Positions 53,258 through 61,477 of a stretch of DNA of 64,000 nucleotides are shown piece after piece (within the stretch, counting starts at the first letter, position 1; each line of letters opens with the position of its first letter). The notes below the pieces were generated by a model, which saw only the letters and a program-made list of their open reading frames with translations, did not search any database and was not told the DNA's origin. Source of the DNA: Aquimarina sp. ERC-38 (lineage in GTDB: Bacteria; Bacteroidota; Bacteroidia; Flavobacteriales; Flavobacteriaceae); assembly GCF_026222555.1 (NCBI RefSeq), contig NZ_CP098511.1, positions 3,577,501 through 3,641,500 on the forward strand, read 5' to 3'. Position numbers and translations under genes: made by a program.

Positions 53258-56071
53258 TTATCGGGCTAGGTAAAAGCTTCCCTGCATCGGAAGGTTATTA
53301 TCAAAGTTCGGGTTGAAAATATAAAAGTAGGTACCTGATGGCAAATCGTCTCCCAGACGGACGGAAGTATTACTTTCTCCTCTAAATTCTTCCGTATTTT
53401 TATCTGCTTCGTATACCAGCGTACCGTAACGGTTAAAAATTTGAAGGTTAAAATCCGGAAAGGCTTCGGGTATATTAAACTCTTCTTCTACAAATAAAGA
53501 AAAAGTATCGTTCTGATTATTATTATCCGGTGAGACGCCATCCTGAAACTCCAGGGTACAAATATCTCCGTTTGCAAAGCGTTCTCCGGTGTTTAAGATA
53601 TCTACGGTTACCGTTACCCGGTCCGATTCACAATTATCTACATCTACATTAGCAATATAGTATACATCATTATCGAGTAAGATAGGATTATCTGTGATGG
53701 GTGTATCACTTTCTAAGGTTGCATACCAATTAAAGTTATCTACATCTACTTCAATATCATCCAGACGTTTAGCATCCAGGATACAAAATTGAGGATTAGG
53801 TACTACCGGTTCTGGCAGGTCAATAATAGTCACTTCTACGTTTAACGTAGATTCATCACAGGGAGCAAGGTTAGGAACAACGTATTGAAAATTATAAATT
53901 TTATTTACCTCATTGTTCGGATTAGGTAACTGCTCAAAAGTGACAACTCCATCCGCACTCAAGGCTGCTGTGTTTTCAATATCCCGAAAGACTCCGGTTC
54001 TGGTAGTTTGACGGTCTAATACATCATATAAATTGACACGACCATCCAATATACAATACGAAACAAAGATGTCTTCACCGATAGGAACCGGATCGATAAT
54101 GGTAACATTTACGGTTGCCTGATCCGAATCCGGACAACCTTCGTTTCCTTCTATTAAATACGTATAAGTACCTTGACCCAATACAGGTAACATCGTATTA
54201 TTAGCATCAAATACACCCCGGTGATCTTCGGATTCATACCCGAAAGGTCCTGTCCATCTACCGATAGTATCCGGAGTTTGCGTAAGTAAGTCAAATAATG
54301 TTACGTTCAAATCATCAGAACATAGTGTGATATCGGTACCATCTCCCGCATTTGCCTGTTTATAAACGGCAAACTTAAGGTTAGCACTATCCGTACAGCT
54401 TTTAGCCGTAGTGGTAGTATAGGTAAAATTAAAGCGTTGTACCGAGTCGATTACCGGAAATACAAATTCATTCTGAATAGGGTTTCCAATAGAATCTCTC
54501 CAAACCCCGCCAGGCACTATTGTATCACGACCGTTTGTATCCAGTAAGCTTACCAGGTTAATTGATGTATCCGTATTACAAAAGATTAAGTCTTCTGTAT
54601 TTTCTCCAGCATAGTCAAAAGGTAATAATTCAATGGTAATAAGGGTAGATAATACACTACAGGGAGTAAGGTCAAAAGTAAGATCCAGTGAATCCGTAAC
54701 AAAGGGGTCAAGAATCTCATTAGCGCCAGTACAGTTAATTTTTGGAGCTACTGCATACTCAAATGTATAACTTCCGGGAACTCCTGCGTTTAAATTAATA
54801 GTACCCAAATGATAATCATAATCCGGTATAAAGTCCGATAGGGAATTAGGTTGGGTTAAAATTCCTAAATCTGCCGGACCGGAAACCTGTCTCCAGCTAA
54901 CGTAATTATCATCATTATAGCTAAAATTATTAGTACCATCGTCTTCAAAATCTATTAAATTATAAAGGTCATATGTAGACGGAATTTGGTTGATACATAG
55001 CTCAGGGATACCCGGGGATTGCTCAAAAGGCCTTAATTCTTCAAAAATTTGAAAAGATACCGAAGCTCTCCTTTCTGTACAAACCGCAGAACGTTGGGGT
55101 ACAAAATAGGTAAAGGAATAGGATGCACAACCAAAACGAGCTCCTCTATTTGCTATTAAATCATCATAGATCTCTCTTATGTTAATAATAGAATCCTGTT
55201 CGTTTTCAAGTTGTCCGGTAAGGTCTAACTCAGATAACCAGTATCCTTCTTTATCTTCACCGACCAGATACGCATCATCATTTAAATTAATATCTGTATC
55301 CCAGTTCCCGGCGGTAATATCTTCTTCACAAATCTCTATCAAATTTCCGGTTCCGGGATCTACCTGACGTACTACAGAAACTTTTACTATAGTCTCTCCT
55401 TTACTATTAGCAGTACAGTCTGTGGTATTACTAACAGTATATCTTAACTCAAAAATTTCATTATCCGTAGAACGATCATCATCATTTTTAGGGACAACGG
55501 CACTAAAAGTAGAACCGTTTAAATCAAAGGATCCTTTAAAATTAGCTCCCGAACTACTTCCTATATATTCCCATCTACCGTTTAAATGTGGTGCGGGGAT
55601 AAATTCGTTTTGTGTTAGGGTTTCAAATAAATCCAATCGATCCGTTTCACATATTTCCGCATTGGCACCATTAGCTTGTGGTGGAGCCGCTTCACCAGCA
55701 TAGGGACCAAGAATCAAATCAGCAACAATCGCTGGTGTATTACCACAGGCTGCGGTAAACAACTCAAACCTGTATTCTTCACGAGTAATATTAGTCGTAG
55801 CGTTTAGAAATTCCCAGGTTCTTACATTTCCGGTACTTTGATCTAGAGTACCAGCGTATCTGGGACGTGCCTGCCAGGTACCTGTACCGGAAGGGATACC
55901 TAACTCGGTGTACAGGTTGATAATTCCGTCTGGTCCGGGAGTACTATCGCCATCTATAGTTTGCATATTACAAACGACTATTTCCCGGCTCTCATTACAT
56001 TGACTATACGAGAAGGAGTACAGTAGAAAAAATGCGATAAAAGCGTAAAGTAATTTTGCTCTATAATTCAA
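53258..56071 (-). CDS. Large T9SS type B cargo protein (gliding motility-associated C-terminal domain)
   Basis: 937 residues. Signal peptide 1-23. The body is repeated beta-sandwich modules of roughly 90-100 residues with recurring acidic, aromatic and cysteine-bearing turns (ICETDRLDLFETL, LCSDDLNVTLFDLL, YCILDGRVNLYDVL), resembling SprB-like and adhesin repeats. The C-terminal ~90 residues are the type B sorting domain: DGVSPDNNNQNDTFSLF, LQIFNRYGTLVYEADKN and LPSGTYFYIF. Expected at the cell surface as an adhesin, delivered by T9SS with the adjacent SprF-like protein. Confidence 0.88.
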   Translation of the reverse strand: MNYRAKLLYAFIAFFLLYSFSYSQCNESREIVVCNMQTIDGDSTPGPDGIINLYTELGIPSGTGTWQARPRYAGTLDQSTGNVRTWEFLNATTNITREEYRFELFTAACGNTPAIVADLILGPYAGEAAPPQANGANAEICETDRLDLFETLTQNEFIPAPHLNGRWEYIGSSSGANFKGSFDLNGSTFSAVVPKNDDDRSTDNEIFELRYTVSNTTDCTANSKGETIVKVSVVRQVDPGTGNLIEICEEDITAGNWDTDINLNDDAYLVGEDKEGYWLSELDLTGQLENEQDSIINIREIYDDLIANRGARFGCASYSFTYFVPQRSAVCTERRASVSFQIFEELRPFEQSPGIPELCINQIPSTYDLYNLIDFEDDGTNNFSYNDDNYVSWRQVSGPADLGILTQPNSLSDFIPDYDYHLGTINLNAGVPGSYTFEYAVAPKINCTGANEILDPFVTDSLDLTFDLTPCSVLSTLITIELLPFDYAGENTEDLIFCNTDTSINLVSLLDTNGRDTIVPGGVWRDSIGNPIQNEFVFPVIDSVQRFNFTYTTTTAKSCTDSANLKFAVYKQANAGDGTDITLCSDDLNVTLFDLLTQTPDTIGRWTGPFGYESEDHRGVFDANNTMLPVLGQGTYTYLIEGNEGCPDSDQATVNVTIIDPVPIGEDIFVSYCILDGRVNLYDVLDRQTTRTGVFRDIENTAALSADGVVTFEQLPNPNNEVNKIYNFQYVVPNLAPCDESTLNVEVTIIDLPEPVVPNPQFCILDAKRLDDIEVDVDNFNWYATLESDTPITDNPILLDNDVYYIANVDVDNCESDRVTVTVDILNTGERFANGDICTLEFQDGVSPDNNNQNDTFSLFVEEEFNIPEAFPDFNLQIFNRYGTLVYEADKNTEEFRGESNTSVRLGDDLPSGTYFYIFNPNFDNNLPMQGSFYLAR

Positions 56072-56169
56072 AACATTAAATTTTATAGGGCAAAAATATA
56101 ATTTTTTGTTAATAAAACAACTTTTTAGCGGATAATTTTACTTTTAACCGATTATTTAATTGATAGGAA

Positions 56170-56781
56170 CTAAACCCTTGACTTCAAAATTCTTACAACG
56201 TCAGTAATTTTGTAGTCCTTAGCTTGTAGGAGTATTAAATAATGAAATAATAAGTCGGCACTTTCATTAAGAAACAAATCGTCGTTATTATCTTTTGCTT
56301 CAATAACGACTTCTACGGCTTCTTCCCCTACTTTCTGTGCAATTTTATTCATTCCTTTTTTAAATAGAGAAGATACGTAAGAAGTGTCTTTTTCTTCGGT
56401 TATTTTCTGAGATTGTAGTTTACGTTGTTCGATTACGTTTTCTAATTCTGTGATGAATCCGTAATCCGATGTATTTTCTTCATTCCAACACGTATCCGAA
56501 CCGGTATGGCAGGTTGGTCCTTGAGGGTTTACTTGAATAAGTAAGGTATCCTTATCACAATCATTTTTAATAGAAACCACCTGTAAAAAGTTACCACTTT
56601 CTTCTCCTTTTGTCCATAAACGTTGCTTTGAGCGACTGTAGAAGGTGACTTTTCCGGAAGTTTCAGTTTGTTTAAAAGCTTCCTGATTCATATACCCCAG
56701 CATTAACACCGTCTTAGTAGTGGCATCTTGAATAATTACCGGAACTAAACCGTTGTCTGTTTTAGTAAAATCGATTGTCAT
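56170..56781 (-). CDS. hisI: Bifunctional phosphoribosyl-AMP cyclohydrolase / phosphoribosyl-ATP pyrophosphatase
   Basis: 203 residues, fused HisI-HisE. The N-terminal half has VLMLGYMNQEAFKQT, VTFYSRSKQRLWTKGEESGNFLQV and the Zn/Mg site CDKDTLLIQVNPQGPTCHTG. The C-terminal half has KKGMNKIAQKVGEEAVEVVIEAKDND-like EAKDNNDDLF, the pyrophosphohydrolase helices. It performs steps 2 and 3 of histidine synthesis. Last gene of the his run in this window. Confidence 0.96.
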   Translation of the reverse strand: MTIDFTKTDNGLVPVIIQDATTKTVLMLGYMNQEAFKQTETSGKVTFYSRSKQRLWTKGEESGNFLQVVSIKNDCDKDTLLIQVNPQGPTCHTGSDTCWNEENTSDYGFITELENVIEQRKLQSQKITEEKDTSYVSSLFKKGMNKIAQKVGEEAVEVVIEAKDNNDDLFLNESADLLFHYLILLQAKDYKITDVVRILKSRV

Positions 56782-56878
56782 TGATTAGTTTAAATTTTGT
56801 AGTATTTATTTTAAAACTACAATTGATTAAATTACCTATGAATATGTACACATCATAGTGATTATAAAGAATTATAAG

Positions 56879-57010
56879 TTACCTAGAAAGTACTTTAAAG
56901 ATTTCCTCTTCAGTAACAATATCTTTTCTATTTGCCTTTAGCATCAAAAGTAATAAACCTAAATCTTCTTTATCCTCGTTACTTAATATATGTTTGTTTT
57001 TAGACTCCAT
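56879..57010 (-). CDS. Small ORF of 43 residues between hisI and hisF
   Basis: ATG at 57010 to TAA at 56879. Acidic/basic mixed, starting MESKNKHILSNEDKEDLG and ending ANRKDIVTEEEIFKVLSR. It lies in frame-open space 10 bases after hisF, in operon orientation. The composition (helical, no odd codons) looks like a real small protein rather than noise. No family recognised. Confidence 0.5.
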   Translation of the reverse strand: MESKNKHILSNEDKEDLGLLLLMLKANRKDIVTEEEIFKVLSR

Positions 57011-57020
57011 ACTTACTATT

Positions 57021-57776
57021 TTATATTCGAACTGGTATTCCTTCTTTCTCAAGCTCTTCTTTTAAGTCATCAATAGCAATTTCTTTAAAATGAAAAACGC
57101 TTGCTGCCAGTACTGCATCTGCTTTACCCACTTTAAAAGCATCCACAAAATGTGCTATGGAACCGGCTCCACCCGAAGCAATAATTGGAATATTACATTC
57201 TTTAGAAAGCTTAGATAAAGCCCAATTTGAGAATCCGTCTTTAGTCCCGTCATTATCCATAGAGGTAAATAAAATTTCGCCTGCCCCTCTTTCTTCGGCT
57301 TCTTTTGCCCATTCAAATAAATCCAGTTCTGTAGGTACTTTCCCCCCTACCAGGTGAACTTTCCAACCTCCTTTAACTTGTTTGGCATCTATTGCTACGG
57401 TAATACATTGACTACCAAATTTTGCTGCCAACTGATTGATTAAGTCCGGGCTTTTTACTGCAGAAGAATTAATGGAAACTTTATCCGCCCCATTTTGCAA
57501 TAAAATATCCACATCCTCTACCGAAGAAATGCCACCTCCTACGGTAAATGGAATATTAATTTTTTCTGCTATTCTCAGTACCAGGTTGGCCAGGGTTTTA
57601 CGACGTTCTTCTGTAGCAGAAATATCCAGGAACACCAGTTCATCTGCTCCTGCTTTTGAATAAGTATCTGCTAGTTCAACCGGATCTCCGGCATCTCGTA
57701 AACCTACAAAATTAACACCTTTTACGGTTCGTCCATTTTTAATATCCAAACAAGGAATGATTCTTTTTGTTAGCAT
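57021..57776 (-). CDS. hisF: Imidazole glycerol phosphate synthase, cyclase subunit
   Basis: 251 residues, TIM barrel. Catalytic Asp residues are in [19 protein letters not shown] and [16 protein letters not shown]; the phosphate sites are FTVGGGISS and IIASGGAGS. It uses ammonia from HisH to close the imidazole ring. Adjacent to a DinB gene, whose stop is next to its start. Confidence 0.97.
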   Translation of the reverse strand: MLTKRIIPCLDIKNGRTVKGVNFVGLRDAGDPVELADTYSKAGADELVFLDISATEERRKTLANLVLRIAEKINIPFTVGGGISSVEDVDILLQNGADKVSINSSAVKSPDLINQLAAKFGSQCITVAIDAKQVKGGWKVHLVGGKVPTELDLFEWAKEAEERGAGEILFTSMDNDGTKDGFSNWALSKLSKECNIPIIASGGAGSIAHFVDAFKVGKADAVLAASVFHFKEIAIDDLKEELEKEGIPVRI

Positions 57777-57777
57777 G

Positions 57778-58293
57778 CTAATTTTTATTTTTAAGGTTTA
57801 AATCAAATCCTTTGTAAAAACCCAAATCCTTTTTATTTTTCAATTGTTTTACCCAAAATGCAATTTGTCCGGTATGATACGAATAATGTTCGGTCACATG
57901 AATCGCAATTCCTATTCCGGTAAAGTGAAACCCCTGTACTTCTCTTTTTCGCATCATCTCAGAATGGGAACAATTCTTTAAAACTTCTTTACTTTCTTCT
58001 ACAGTATTGGATAATTTAGTTAAAAGACTTTGTTTATCATGTCCTCCCGTACTTGAAAATTCTTCATTTCTTATTCTAATATCTTTCTGATTTCCTAAAG
58101 AAGCAATAGCATATTGACGGATATTACCACACAAATGCAAGATTAAATTTCCAATACTATTAGAAGATTCATTAAAACGCTTCCAAATTTCTTCTTCGTT
58201 TATCTCTTCTAAAGCCTTATAAATCATTCTTGTAGATTCGTCTAGCCGATAACAGGTTTGTTCTTTAAATTCTCTTAAAATTTCTGCTTCCAT
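57778..58293 (-). CDS. DinB-like four-helix protein (DUF1572 type)
   Basis: 171 residues, four-helix bundle of the DinB/YfiT-like superfamily. Metal-binding histidines are visible in [14 protein letters not shown] and [18 protein letters not shown]. Such proteins may be metal-dependent thiol transferases (bacillithiol or mycothiol use) or have no known function. It has no role in histidine synthesis; its place between hisA and hisF is an insertion into the operon. Confidence 0.82.
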   Translation of the reverse strand: MEAEILREFKEQTCYRLDESTRMIYKALEEINEEEIWKRFNESSNSIGNLILHLCGNIRQYAIASLGNQKDIRIRNEEFSSTGGHDKQSLLTKLSNTVEESKEVLKNCSHSEMMRKREVQGFHFTGIGIAIHVTEHYSYHTGQIAFWVKQLKNKKDLGFYKGFDLNLKNKN

Positions 58294-58343
58294 AGTATAT
58301 AAGTTCGCTATTTTATCAGTTTATTCTGAAACTTTCTTAATTA

Positions 58344-59087
58344 TCAGTTGTTTAGAATAAATCCTTCTAATTGTTTTAAACTAATCCTATTTTCATAAAT
58401 CGCTTTTCCGATAATGACCCCTTCGCAACCTATTTCTGCTAATTTAGGTAGTTCATCAAAAGTTGAAATTCCCCCGGAAGCAATTAACCTTAATTTAATT
58501 TTCTCGTTCGGATTCTTACAATTATCAAGAATTTTTTGATATAAATTAAAAGCCGGGCCTTCGAGCATACCGTCTTTACTAATATCGGTACAAATAACAT
58601 AGGAAATTCCGTTTTCCTGATATTTTTGAATAAACGGAATTAAATCTTCTTCACTCTCTTCCTGCCAGCCGCTTACCGCAATTTTTTCATTTTGAGCATC
58701 AGCTCCTAAGATAATTTTATCAGACCCGTAATTTTTAATCCAAGATATAAAGGTTGACGGGTCTTTTACGGCAATACTTCCCCCGGTAATTTGATTAGCT
58801 CCACTTTCAAAAGCTGTTTTAAGGTCATCATCAGTTTTCAAACCTCCCCCAAAATCAATTTTTAACCTTGTTTTAGTTGCAATCTTTTCTAAAATTTTGT
58901 GATTGACGATATGCTTAGATTTGGCTCCATCCAAGTCAACCAAATGTAAGTATTGAATACCACTGTCTTCAAACTCCTTAGCAACTTCCAGCGGGTTTTC
59001 GTTGTATATTTTTTTAGTAGCATAATCCCCTTTGGAAAGCCGGACACACTTTCCGTCGATGATATCAATGGCCGGGATGATTCTCAT
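58344..59087 (-). CDS. hisA: ProFAR isomerase (phosphoribosylformimino-5-aminoimidazole carboxamide ribotide isomerase)
   Basis: 247 residues, TIM barrel paralogous to His[21 protein letters not shown] has the first catalytic Asp, and [19 protein letters not shown] the second. FGGGLKT and [13 protein letters not shown] are the phosphate loops. Amadori rearrangement in histidine synthesis. Preceded by the four-helix-bundle cassette. Confidence 0.97.
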   Translation of the reverse strand: MRIIPAIDIIDGKCVRLSKGDYATKKIYNENPLEVAKEFEDSGIQYLHLVDLDGAKSKHIVNHKILEKIATKTRLKIDFGGGLKTDDDLKTAFESGANQITGGSIAVKDPSTFISWIKNYGSDKIILGADAQNEKIAVSGWQEESEEDLIPFIQKYQENGISYVICTDISKDGMLEGPAFNLYQKILDNCKNPNEKIKLRLIASGGISTFDELPKLAEIGCEGVIIGKAIYENRISLKQLEGFILNN

Positions 59088-59115
59088 GATTATAGTTTTT
59101 TAGTATTAGGTACGA

Positions 59116-59134
59116 AGTATTAAGTTATAAAAAG
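59116..59134. repeat. Inner flanking repeat of the four-helix-bundle cassette (hisA side)
   Basis: AGTATTAAGTTATAAAAAG. Its inverted partner CTTTTTACTTAATACT is at 59539-59554, and the two match except for a 3-base gap. Together they bracket the four-helix-bundle gene. Confidence 0.5.
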
Positions 59135-59162
59135 ATCAATTTTTTAAGTTATAAGTTAAAAC

Positions 59163-59525
59163 TCATTTATGTTTGTTTTTAATACTTCTTTGTAAGGAAA
59201 AGTTCATATTCCTAATTTCTCGACACTTACAAATTATATCGTCTGTATTTTCTTTAGTTGTCATTTTAAGTTTTGTAGCTAATAAAATTTGAGTTTCTAA
59301 TTCGCATAGCGATCCATTTGCTATACTGAGAAAATGTAAAAATTCTTTCGATGAATTTCTACCTGAACCTTCTGCTATGTTTGAAGGTACAGATATAGCC
59401 GACCTTTTAATTTGAGAAATTAATCCATATTTTTCATCATTTGGTAATAATCCTACTATTTCATAAACTTTTTCAACCAGTTCCATAGACTTCTTCCAAA
59501 TATTTAAATTTTCAAACTTATTCAT
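59163..59525 (-). CDS. Four-helix-bundle protein (23S rRNA intervening-sequence / S23 family)
   Basis: 120 residues. NIWKKSMELVEKVYEIVGLLPNDEKYGLISQIKRSAISVPSNIAEGSGRNSSKEFLHFLSIANGSLCELETQILLA contains all hallmarks of the family, including the AISVPSNIAEGSGR motif. These proteins were first found in intervening sequences of 23S rRNA, and relatives act as accessory proteins of diversity-generating retroelements. It is inserted between hisH and hisA with inverted repeats at both sides, so it looks like an acquired cassette. Function here unknown. Confidence 0.9.
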   Translation of the reverse strand: MNKFENLNIWKKSMELVEKVYEIVGLLPNDEKYGLISQIKRSAISVPSNIAEGSGRNSSKEFLHFLSIANGSLCELETQILLATKLKMTTKENTDDIICKCREIRNMNFSLQRSIKNKHK

Positions 59526-59538
59526 TATCCATAATTCA

Positions 59539-59554
59539 CTTTTTACTTAATACT
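59539..59554. repeat. Inner flanking repeat of the four-helix-bundle cassette (hisH side)
   Basis: CTTTTTACTTAATACT, inverted partner of 59116-59134. It lies between the cassette ATG and the last codons of hisH, partly overlapping the hisH stop region. Confidence 0.5.
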
Positions 59555-60209
59555 TAATACCGTAGGAGAGAAAGTTTTCTAGAATTTTCTCTCCTACGGT
59601 ACTACTCTTTTCCGGGTGAAATTGGGTTCCGTAAAAATTGTCTTTTTGTAAAGCGGTTGAATAAGTGATGCCGTATGTGGATTGAGCAATGGTTTCGGTA
59701 ATGACCGGGGCGTAGTAACTATGTACTAAATAAATGTATTCTTTCTCTTTAATGTCTTTAAACAAAGGGGAAGATAGTTGTTCGATCTGATTCCAACCAA
59801 TCTGCGGAACTTTAACATCAGAGCTGAATTTTTTAACCTTTACATCAAAGATTCCTAAGCCCTCCGTATCTCCCTCTTCAGTGTGAGTACACATTAATTG
59901 CATTCCCAAACAAATACCAAGTACCGGTTGGGTTAATTGCGGAATTAAGGTATGCAATCCGGAAGCTTTTAATTTATTCATGGCACTACTTGCTTCTCCG
60001 ACTCCCGGAAAGATTACTTTGTCTGCATTCTTAATCACTTCCGGATCGTCACTCAAAATAGCTTTGTAACCTAAACGTTGAAAAGCAAATTTAATTGACT
60101 GAATATTACCTGCTCCGTAATTGATAATCACTATGCCCCCTCCGCCTGGAGGCAAAGTAGAATCATCATTCTTTATAATTTCATTCATAATTCTGAATTC
60201 TGAATTCAT
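59547..60209 (-). CDS. hisH: Imidazole glycerol phosphate synthase, glutamine amidotransferase subunit
   Basis: 220 residues, class I amidotransferase. GICLGMQLMC carries the nucleophile Cys; TQFHPEKSS gives His and Glu. The conserved core begins at GIVIINYGAGNIQSI, about 25 residues after the first ATG. The extension (with NSEFRIMNE and LPPGGGG) is encoded by repeat-like AT-rich and GC-rich DNA, so either translation starts at the upstream ATG with a junk N-terminus, or at an ATA/GTG right before VIINYG. The C-terminal 15 codons form a perfect palindrome at 59558-59601. Confidence 0.94.
   Translation of the reverse strand: MNSEFRIMNEIIKNDDSTLPPGGGGIVIINYGAGNIQSIKFAFQRLGYKAILSDDPEVIKNADKVIFPGVGEASSAMNKLKASGLHTLIPQLTQPVLGICLGMQLMCTHTEEGDTEGLGIFDVKVKKFSSDVKVPQIGWNQIEQLSSPLFKDIKEKEYIYLVHSYYAPVITETIAQSTYGITYSTALQKDNFYGTQFHPEKSSTVGEKILENFLSYGIKY
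59558..59601. repeat. Perfect 16-base inverted repeat within the hisH 3' end
   Basis: TACCGTAGGAGAGAAA (59558-59573) and TTTCTCTCCTACGGTA (59586-59601) are exact reverse complements, with a 12-base spacer that itself holds the palindrome TTCTAGAA. In the his mRNA this would be a long stable hairpin inside coding sequence, just before the four-helix-bundle gene. No T-run follows, so it is not a classic terminator. Confidence 0.85.
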
Positions 60210-60248
60210 AATTCTTATATAATTCCCCCCTTTAGGTGCTTGGGGGCT

Positions 60249-61421
60249 CTAAAGCATCCCCTTTGTACTCGGCAAAATCATTTTATCCGCATCTCTTTTT
60301 ACCGCTACTTTAATAGCTTTGGCAAAAGCTTTAAAAATTGCTTCAATCTTATGGTGTTCATTTTCCCCTTCCGCTTTAATGTTTAAATTAGCTTTGGCAC
60401 CATCAGTAAAGGATTTAAAGAAATGGTAAAACATTTCCGTAGGCATTTTGCCAATCATTTCTCTCTTAAAGTCCGCTTTCCAAACTAACCAGTTACGTCC
60501 GCCAAAATCAATGGCTGCTTGCGCTAAGCAATCATCCATAGGTAAACAAAAGCCATAGCGCTCAATTCCTAATTTAGTACCTAATGCCTTACTAAAGACT
60601 TCACCCAAAGCAATAGCGGTATCTTCAATAGTGTGGTGCTCATCTACTTCAAGGTCTCCTTTTACGTTGATATCCAAGTCCATTTGTCCGTGACGCGAAA
60701 TCTGATCTAACATATGATCAAAAAAAGCAATCCCAGTAGTGATATCACTTTTTCCGGTACCATCGAGGTTTAATTTGATATAAATATCAGTTTCATTCGT
60801 TTTTCGGGTGATTTCAGCAACCCGTTCTTCTAGTTTTAAAAATTCATAAATTTTTTCCCAATCATTAGTTTCAATGGCAATATAAGGTTGAAGTTCTTCT
60901 TGTTTGACAGTTACTTCATCAGTACCCAAATGGGTTTGATCCTGTATAAAAATCCCTTTTGCTCCTAGGTTTTTAGCCAACTCCATATCGGTTAAACGAT
61001 CTCCGATGACAAATGAATTAGCCAAATCGTATTCTTCGGAAAAATATTCGGTTAGTAGCCCGGTTCCTGGTTTTCGGGTATTAGCATTTTCATGAGGAAA
61101 AGTCCGATCTAAAAAAACCTTATCAAACACCACTCCCTCATTCTCAAAAGATTTTAAAATAAAATTATGAACCGGCCAGAAGGTATCTTCCGGAAAGGAA
61201 TCAGTTCCTAATCCGTCTTGATTGGTAATCATCACCAATTCGTAATCCAATTCTTTGGCAATTTTACCCAGATAGGTAAATGCTTTAGGATAAAAAATCA
61301 TCTTTTCAAACGCATCAATTTGTTCATCCACGGTTTCTTTAATGATCGTACCATCCCGGTCTATGAATAGTACTTTCTTTTTTTCTATATGGGTAGCGGA
61401 GTCTTCTTTGTCTTTACTCAT
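60249..61421 (-). CDS. hisB: Bifunctional histidinol-phosphatase / imidazoleglycerol-phosphate dehydratase
   Basis: 390 residues. N-terminal HAD phosphatase (~15-165): [22 protein letters not shown], and [14 protein letters not shown]-terminal IGPD (~195-390): [53 protein letters not shown], the Mn-binding His-rich motifs. In the HAD part the zinc-binding cysteines of the E. coli enzyme (CPHxP..C.C) are replaced ([14 protein letters not shown]), as I understand is usual in Bacteroidota. It performs steps 7 and 9. Confidence 0.96.
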   Translation of the reverse strand: MSKDKEDSATHIEKKKVLFIDRDGTIIKETVDEQIDAFEKMIFYPKAFTYLGKIAKELDYELVMITNQDGLGTDSFPEDTFWPVHNFILKSFENEGVVFDKVFLDRTFPHENANTRKPGTGLLTEYFSEEYDLANSFVIGDRLTDMELAKNLGAKGIFIQDQTHLGTDEVTVKQEELQPYIAIETNDWEKIYEFLKLEERVAEITRKTNETDIYIKLNLDGTGKSDITTGIAFFDHMLDQISRHGQMDLDINVKGDLEVDEHHTIEDTAIALGEVFSKALGTKLGIERYGFCLPMDDCLAQAAIDFGGRNWLVWKADFKREMIGKMPTEMFYHFFKSFTDGAKANLNIKAEGENEHHKIEAIFKAFAKAIKVAVKRDADKMILPSTKGML

Positions 61422-61447
61422 TTTTATATCTTTATCAAATCAAAATG

Positions 61448-61477
61448 ATTCTAAATTCAGAGTTCAGAATTTAGAAT
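61448..61477. repeat. Perfect 11-base inverted repeat at the hisC end / hisB start junction
   Basis: ATTCTAAATTC (61448-61458) and GAATTTAGAAT (61467-61477) with an 8-base spacer. It overlaps the hisC stop codon, so the last residues of HisC (LNSEL) are encoded by it. Composition resembles the GAATTC-rich DNA at the hisH start. Confidence 0.6.
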
